Assembly (NCBI GenBank): GCA_013398015.1
Contig: VZRR01011618.1
Span: 1 to 64,000 of the forward strand
Length of the DNA: 64,000 bases
DNA from: Oreocharis arfaki
Taxonomy: Eukaryota; Chordata; Aves; Passeriformes; Paramythiidae
Direction of reading: 5' to 3'
In this document: in pieces, positions 1-9,000 of the stretch
How the letters are laid out: every line of letters starts with the position of its first letter
How positions within the stretch are numbered: position 1 is the stretch's first letter
The notes under the pieces: generated by a model
Databases searched by the model: none
Told to the model about the DNA's origin: nothing
Seen by the model: only the letters and a program-made list of their open reading frames with translations
Translations under genes and position numbers: made by a program

Positions 1-15
1 CCTCAAAACCTACAG
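1..15 (+). CDS. MUC13: MUC13 exon, last 15 bases (end of Ser/Thr/Pro region)
   Basis: The window opens on what looks like the 3' end of an exon. The bases read S-K-P-T plus one base of a Gly codon and are followed by a good donor, GTAAGG, at 16-21. The donor is phase 1, the phase needed by the next acceptor at 1507. Ser, Pro and Thr fit the end of a mucin repeat region. Only four residues are visible, so this is an inference from the splice signal and phase. Confidence 0.5.
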
Positions 16-3000
16 GTAAGGAGTAAAAATTCTCAGGCAGCATTTTCTAGGGACAACTTGGAGTAACCAAGTCCCTGGCAGCTCTGTAGCTCCCTCAGAT
101 AGGGAGGAATTCCCCTGTCAGGTTTTCCCAAGTTCCTCTTCCAGCGGAGACGAAGCTTCCCAGATTGTGGCCATGAATACCCTCCAGTCTTCCCTCTTTC
201 CCTGCTGGTCTTTTCTGCAAGGAGAGTGTGTTGGGGAAGATTGGAGTAGGCTGCTTCTTTGGTGCTTGGTGCCACTGCCTCCTTCCTCAGGCAAGGATAC
301 AGGAGGATCCCTGCGAAGAGGTGCCCATGCCAGCCCTGTCCTGGCCCTGCAGCAAGTTGTGCCTGAGGCTGTTGGAGCATGGGCAGGGAGGGAGCTGGGC
401 ACACCCTGGCATGGGGCTGAGGCCAGGGACTGTGTCTGGGGGACCGTGTATGTGTCCATCCCAGGAGCTCTCCATCCCCCACCATCCTCCATCCCAGTAG
501 GGTCTTCCAGATTAGGTGAAGTTTCCCCATTTATAGCTGTATCTGCCTGCCACTCCTCCATGCTGGCCCTTGCTGCAAGTGGAATGTATTTGGAAGAGCT
601 CACAGTTGTTGATGCTTTCTGCTTGGGATCTTTTTCATTAGGAAAAAAAAATTACTTCACTAGGTTCTCTAGAAAAATACTTGGAGATGAACCTTTTAGG
701 AAATGAAAATTCATTAAGTGTTTTACTTTTTACTTTTTTGGGGTACGAATGAGAATTCCTGTTTTTTCCCTATTTCACAGAAAATGTCTCATCTATGAGA
801 ATGTACTTATGGAATGAAGTGTAAAAAAACAGGCAGGGTGAAAACCAGAATCTGATGTCTTGGAAGAGAACTCTTATTACCATCCTATATATAACACATA
901 TTGAAGTATAACTTTTAATCACTTATTAACCACTTAAATTATGTATAGATATAAAATACGTACTCTAAAGCCTTTATAGAGTATATATAATTATCTGAGA
1001 AAATATACTGTGGTGATTAACTTTGAAGCCCTCATTTTATTAATGTGTCTGCGGTAAAGGACCCAGCCATGACACTGTCATCACAAGGCAAGTATGTACC
1101 AGTGCAGCATTAAAGACACACTATTGCAGTCTGCCTTTTTCTAACAGTCACTGGTTTTGGCAAGCCTTGATATACTTTCTTTCTTTCTTCATCTTGGTTT
1201 TAGCTGTATTGAGTAGAGCTGAACTGTGAATGCTCGATATGACAGATAATGAATTCCAGCCATACTCTGTGTCCTCGCTGTGATATCCTGCTGGATTGTG
1301 TAGGAAAAACAGTTACTATACATTAAACAAGCAAGATATAGCTGTGTGCTCTGCAATTGCATCCATACTCTCTGAAACATACCTGTTAGATTCCTTCAGG
1401 AGAATTATATATGAACTATTCAATATCTGAATTACTTTATATAAAAACTGGCTGTTGCAGAAATTCACAGAAACCCTAACGTCAATATCTTTCATCTTAT
1501 TATTAGGGGACTTCTGCAGTGAAGATCCTTGTGGAAATATTTTGGCTACATGTACTTCCTTAAAAAACAATTATACCTGTGAGTGCCCATATGGATTCTA
1601 CTACAGCGATAAGAATTGTTACAGAGGTGAGTTGCAGAAGGGCATCAATGCTTTTAGTCACCTGCTCAGGTGAATTCTGCTTCCCATATCTCTTGTTTTC
1701 ATGTTATAATTGAAAATACTATCAGTCTGGGAAAGTGACTGCTGAGTGATTCCTTGCTTTGCAGGCAGCCACTCCTACAATGACCTAGATTGCTATCTCA
1801 CAAAACAGTGACACCCAAAGAGGTTAATGTTCTAGGAAAAGAAGGTGAATTCTCTGTCAGGGGTGCTGGAGATTAAAAAGAGTGAAAAACAGGAAAAAAT
1901 GCAAGTGGAAACCTGACATCAGTATTAATGGCCATGAGTTAAAAAGATCCAAACTCATGATGACCTCTAAACAACCAGATTGATTTTCTCCATTGCTAAA
2001 CACTCATCAGAGTCCTGTTGAAACGCGTTTCTGAAATGCTACTGAAGGCCAAGTGTATGAGCAAATGGGGCTGCTTATTTAAGTGTCAGCAAGCAGGGTT
2101 CTCAAATTTACTTGTGAGGCTTAAGAAGCAGGTCGATTCTGAATTACTTTCCCAGTAAACCACAGTGAACCACATTAGCTGCTTAATAGCTGCAAATTTG
2201 GAGTCCTTAATATACGTATTTTCTCACTGAATTCTGTAACACCATGCAGAGAATATTTTAGCTTCAGGCCATGCTGACAGTTTAATGTTACTCATTCCCC
2301 TAATCAGGAAGGTTTGGTTGGTCCCAGGATCCTGCCTTCTTCCCTGGCAGCCAAAGTACATCCCCCATTGTGACTGCATTGATTTGTCCTCTGCTGATCC
2401 CTCCCATACATGAAAAATAGCAGTGGTTTTTTTTTCTGTATTGTATTTCCCCATCCCTGAAGGCTGGAGAACTCTAAGGTGGAACTTGACTTTCTTGAAC
2501 ACTCTCTAATTTACACTCTCTGTTCTCATTCTAGGGAAAGCATACCCAGCGACATTTGCAGTGAGAGCATATTACAGTGATAACCTTCAAGCTGTAAATT
2601 CCACAGAGTATGAAGAGGTGTTCAACAATGTATCAGCATTTGTGAGTGACCATGTGTTTTTCCCCCCATATATTTGATGCTGTGTTGGATGTCATGCAGA
2701 GAGGACACATGCTGTCTCTAATGGGAGGCCTAGAAAAGTTCCACTCTACTAGAGATCCACTTCTTTCAGTGAATGCTTCACATTAGTTTAGACCTATTTA
2801 TAAAAGACTTGAACTTTGTTCTCACGTGAGCACATGCATAGCTCTTGCTGAAGTGAAGGGAATCTCTGAAGTAATATCTGCATTTTTAGTACCACTTCTA
2901 TTCTGGGGAGTTCTCACGTACATTTCTTCTGCATCTTTCACCACTCCCTCTCCAGAAACAATGGGGCTGAGTGAAGTTTTCCAGCCTACTGAGTTTCTGA

Positions 3001-6000
3001 TCTCTGCTGTTTGCTGAAGGCTCAATAATACTCAGTGGTATGAGTAAAAATGAACAATTTTTATTTTTTTTAAAGAAAATTATCAGTTCCGCACAGCACA
3101 GACTTTTCCAAATGGCTGTCCAGCTGTGTCTAAATACTGAATAATAAGCCTCTTCCATAAGTCTGCCAGCATTAGTATTTTAATGTTATTATTGAAATGT
3201 ATACTGCACATTTTTTATAATTCTATGATTATACATAAAATCTGATAATAGATTTCCTGAAGAAATAAGATGAACAGTTTGATTTATACTGCCATGTTGA
3301 AACAAGTGGATTTGCTTGTATCTCTTTCTGGCAGTAAGGAAGAAGAGATACACAACTCTACGCGACATCTGATCAAAAAATATTCACCAGATATTAATCA
3401 GGAATCATCAAAAATGGTTATCAATTTCTGCATGTTTTTATGTTGCTTCCTGTGAATGTTGAATCAGAAAGTACCAAAAGTTGTTCCTCCAGAACATTAA
3501 AAAATAATTTCCCAATTTTTTTTGTCCAGCATTTTTTTATGATATGGCTACAGAAGAGCATCATATGTAGGACTAAAATAGATACATAATAGAATGCAAA
3601 AGTGAAAATAGCATAGAAAGTTATTAGAATTTTATTACAAAGAAATATGGATAGTTTATCGTTCATTTCAGTTGAATTAGAAGACATCTTATCCTCTTCT
3701 CATGGTGCCTCCTGCTCGTGTGGCAGTTGAAGGCAGCTGCCTCCACCAGTTGTTCCCTGCTTCACATGGGATGAGGGAGATCAGTGACTTTTCTTCTGAT
3801 CCTGTTCAGCTCCCAATACTTTCATCAGTGCTTCTTCCCACAAGATCAACCCCTGTTGATCCCACTTCGCTGCCTCTCAGGGACACAGCCATCTGTGAGG
3901 AGGTCGACTTCTCCCTCTTCCCTCTATTTGTACATAGATTGGTGCTGCAGACACACCCTCCTGAGCAATGAGCTTGCAAGGGAGTCTCTGTAACTATCAG
4001 CCAGTTAACCATAATGCACTGCCTGACGTTCATTCTCCATCCCTCCACTGCTCTCCCATGCTCCCTGTTCTTCCATATTCTACAGCACCACCCCACTGTG
4101 ACTCCTCTGCAATATCTTTCCTGGTGGATTTAACACACCACCTTACTTTATTTGTGCCTATAGTCGCATATTCTGTGTTAAAACTTTACAGCTGAAGCCG
4201 CAATGGTTTGTGTGATTTTGGTCTATGTTTCTGCTTGCCTTGAACTCCAATTCCTTTCTCTTTTCTAGTTTCAGAAGGCCTTCGAAAATCTAACAGGCTA
4301 CATGCAAACTGTCATCGCGGAAATTCAGTAAGTTTGCCAGTTTGGTTTTTGCTCAGTATACGCTTCCCTCATTACCTCATTTTAATCTGTTTCCCATTAA
4401 GTACTCAGTCCAATAAAATATATGGGATAAGTTCAGCTCAGAATGCTTCCCCTTAAAGGAGGGATGCTGGCCCCGTTTATGTCACAATACGTCTGTGAAA
4501 TGGGCTAGCTGAGGCAGCTCCACACTGGAAGTCCTGCTTTTAGCACCATGTAGGATACAGCACCATGCTGTAACTAGCAGTCCCTGTGATATCTGACATG
4601 TCTGAAATTCTAAGTTACCTCTGAGGTTCCTATGACCACTGGGAGTGCTACCCAGCTTGGAGTCCCAGTTTAATTTAAAAACCACCCTTGTTACAGGAGG
4701 CATAGAAAATGCTTTTTATTGTGCATTTGTTGGTGTCTCCTGATGGCAGGTTGAGCAAAGATGTTACTGAATGGGTTGTGGTGACCAGCTGTGGGCATAG
4801 GTCCCTTGCTGGTCTAGGTAGACCCTGTGAGATGTCCCTCTCTTCCCATTCCCATCTGTAACAGGTTACTGTCCCCAGAGCTCTGCCAGCTTCTCTGTAA
4901 GTATTCCCTAACCCACATCAAGCAAAATGTGGCATGCTAGCACACACAGCAGTGTCAACCCTTTCAGTGCACCCCAGGGATTAAGCAGCTGAGCAGTGTT
5001 GATCTAACAGAGCTGTGGGGGCAGTAGCTTCCAGCAGAGCAGTGACATGGGGCACAGTAGCACCCTAAGGAACTACAGCAGTCTGCCACTTAAGGATATT
5101 TGTGTGCAGATCCTGGCAGCATGAGGTTTAGCTGAAGAACAGGGAAGGCACTGCTGTTCTCCACCTCACGCCAGAGAGGTTGCTGTGAGCTGAACCCAAC
5201 TCAGCTGGTGTGTAGTTGGCACAGATACCTCTGCACTGCAAACAGACCCTTCTGCATTCACTGCAGTCATACCTTGAATTATCCTCACCACGCTTCAGGG
5301 TGGGTTCTCCACATCATGCCTGGATGACACCACAGGCTGATGAAAGCACGTGAAAGTTAGGGTATAACAGATGAGGTTCTCCACACTACAGCTGGCTTGA
5401 GGTTAACCCAGCTAGGAAATGTCAGTTGTGTGTCAACAGCACACAAAGGAGCAATGTTAGCATTAAATTCAGCAGCTACCTATTTACAGATGGACCTACT
5501 GGAAAGATGACTGGTAATGTATTTCTGAGCAAGACTTACAGCCATTTTCTGGTCTCTTGGCCACTATCTACGTTACAGGAAGAAAGAAGCTAGGGGAGAA
5601 AGGGAGATTTGGCAGAAATTTTCTCTCATCTTTGCATCTAGCTTGCTATCCATATGGATTATGTGGAACTTAAAAATGGTACTATCTGTCCTTTTCAGAC
5701 CTCTACAACAAAGCAGAAATTCTGCTCCACTGAATGTAACAGCGACAAACCTGTTCACATGGGACTCACCTGCAAATGAGACCTTGATTGAGTCTGCATT
5801 GGAACTTGCAATAAGTGATTCATCCTATGTCTATTCTTATAAACGTATGTAACTCCTTACTAGGGAAGTAATTAATCAGCAGAAATAGAGGTTCTTAAAA
5901 CCTGGTTGGAAGATTTCTGTGGGCAAAGAAGCCCATCAAATCATAAGCCTTGCTGATTTTAAGGAGCTGAATATTCAATCTTGGTAATTTTGAAGGTTCA

Positions 6001-9000
6001 ACCATTCAGTGCTAGGGTCTTTTGTCTTATTAAGGCTTTCTACTTCCTGTGTAAAGAAGAAAAGGAAAATATTTATTCCCTGGTAAGCAATGATATGGTA
6101 GTATTAACCTGCTGATTGATAAGTACTGGGAAAAATCAGGATAAAATATATACAGATATATATTGTGCTTCTGAGAATAAGCCAATATTTTACTGGCAAA
6201 ATAGGATGAAACTCTCTTTAGACTTCTCCCGTAATAAGCCATGGTAAATGAAATGAAGCCTCACTACTGAGCTAAATGATTTGTTGATCTTAACCAGTAA
6301 AGTCCTGCATTACTAAAAGTGTAACACCTTGAGAAATATTTTCTAATTAAAAAAAAGATTTTTTCTATTATTATTATTATTTTGTTTTAAGTTCCTATTT
6401 TGAAATCAGCTTTCTCAAAAGGCACAGCTAATAATTAAGAGTCCATTTCATGGCTTAAAGCCTGAGTTTGGTCTCTGAAGGTGACTGTATCTGCCTCAGC
6501 CATGACATTTCCTGTGTGCTGGTCCTAAGCATGAGGAGGAAATAGAAAACCTCTGAGAGCTCCCAAGGCACCAGTGCAGTCACATCCCTCTACAGCATGC
6601 CATGCACTGAGGTCTTTAAACCATTCCCACCACAAGGACATGGATCTAAAGAGCAACATATCGGGCAAACAGAATACTAACGCTACTCATGAAAAGAGCT
6701 GCATGCCCATAAATGTTTGTATCTCTCTGGAGCTGTATGGGATCTGGGTCTCACAGTTCAGTTGTGGAAAAAACTAAGAGAATAGTTTTCTCTGTTTCTT
6801 TCATTTTCTCTGCAGAGTTGGTGTTTTTTTTTTTTTTAAGGCGAGTCAGAAAGTCAGTGTTCAGAATATGAACTTACAGGCAGAATGTCCCTTTTCATAG
6901 ACTGGAGCCAGGAAGGTTTGGAAACAGTTGTAGGAGGCTGAGAAATAGAGGTCAGAAGATGTAAAGGAAAGAGGACCTAAATTGGTAAAGAGCAAGGGGG
7001 GGAAAAAGGCTGGTCCAAAAACCTGCAATATTGATGTCCCAAGAACAGGACTTATAATTTTTTCTCTTTAGAATTACTAAATAATTGCTTTATGATTTAC
7101 TGGGCACTGCTTTCTATGAAAGAGTATTCAAGTTTGCTCCCTATTTCTCTTTTAAAGAGGCAAAACATTGTGATGTTTATCAATGTGATAATCGAACCGC
7201 GGAGTGTCAAGATGGAGAGTTTCCACAATGCATATGCAAACCTGATTTTGGAAAGACACAATGGGATGCTCGTTCTTGTTCAAGTAAGAATCTTGCTGCT
7301 TTATCTACCCCTGAAAGGCTGACCTGGTTATTCCCTGTCTCAGTCCCTTTTTTGGGAAGGGTGCTGGGTAAATGTGCTGACCTCTGAAAATCAGGGAATG
7401 TGCATCCTATGAAGTAAGCCATAGAAACACATCCTCACATTTCACTTTGAACAAATCTATAATTTTATTCCAGTAGAATAAATTACTAAAACTTGATAAA
7501 ATCATCACTGAAACCAGTGAGTAGGCAAGTCCTTAAATGCATTGTTAGACTCCTTGTAAGAACTGAAACCTAAACAGGTAAAGGATGGATCACATTGAAT
7601 CCTATACTCACAGCCTTCTCTGCTAGGACATATTTTGGGAATAAGTTGTACACGTTACTTGAAAACAGCTGACAGAACTGGAAGTCTCATGATGCACGAC
7701 AAGGATGCACTACAGATGACCTATCAAGGCTCTGTCCCTTGCTTAGAATTCTAGGTTTGCATTACCTGGATTTAGACAGGTTTTTGTGAGAAGAATGGTT
7801 TCTGTCATTTTTGGGAACTGTTAGTTCCTGGGGTTTTATTTGCTTTCTTATTTTGAGTCTTTTAGTGAGTGCTCTATTTATATTTTTAGCTACCCTCCAA
7901 AGCCCTGTGATGTGCCTAATATTCTTCTAAACAGCTTATTTTCTTCTTATGGAAACTAAAATTTTCACACCACAGAAGAAAAAAAAAATGTCCAAGATAT
8001 AAGATTTTAAAAAAAACAACAAATAATTCAAAAATCCATGATAAAGTTTGGAAAGCTGCCTACAATAAATCCCAGTGAGATGTGATCCAGTGCAGGCCTT
8101 TGTGACCCCTAAAACTGATACAGTTTGCCATACAAATAATCTGCTGTGACATCAAACTGCAGGCCAGTGCTTGCCTATGTAAGATGCAGCCTAGCCAGAT
8201 TTCTTTTTTGATGAAGTTGGATGGTTTTAAACACAGCCTGTTTACTTCCAATTTTCTGATTTTGTATTTCAGTTTTTGTTTTGCACAGATACAGTCCTAA
8301 AAAAGCCATTCTGATGCTTTAAAGCACAAGAAAAGGGTGTGTGTGTTTCCAGAGCAATAAAATAATCTTCTATCTGCAATTTACTGATGTTTTTCTCCCT
8401 GAAAATACAGTTTGCAGTGGAAACTGTTCTGCAAAGGAAAACAAGTACTGCGTACAAGAAGAAACGGGTCCAAAATGCAAATGTATGTCTAACTTTAAAA
8501 AGGACAATGGAACATGTGTGCCGTGAGTACTCAGGTTTTTATTGCATTCCTGTGTAAGGCAAAGGTAGGGGAGAAGAACATCTATCACAGGGTCAGCTGC
8601 AATCCAGAAGAACAGGCTGCAGCTACATGAATCAGAGAGGTGCCCAAGAGGGATAGCAGGTGGACAAACTCCCGTGGCGTCACAAGTTGTGGCATTTTTA
8701 CTCATTGGCAATAGTCTTTTCTGTGCACTCATAACGCCTCAGAGGAAAGTCAAGGAGAGCCAAGGTCACCTGTGAGTTAGTGAAGAGGATAAAGTACTTC
8801 ACCACATAAACACAAACAACTCCTGCACACTGGCTGAGCCACGAGAACTGCTATGCTGAAGTGTTTAGTAAGCAACAGGCATTGGAGCAAGACGTGACTC
8901 CAATCCCTGGAATGTTTCCACTGGTATCAGTGAGGACTGTTTCCTGATAACTTTCAGACCTCTGTTATTCCCTCCTGGTTTTCTCTCTGAGGATATTTCT

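Noticed and set aside
7085..7157. In-frame ATG extension before the second EGF exon
   Set aside because: The acceptor at 7157 and its phase fit the chain of exons. The upstream part is intronic, so this is not a start codon.
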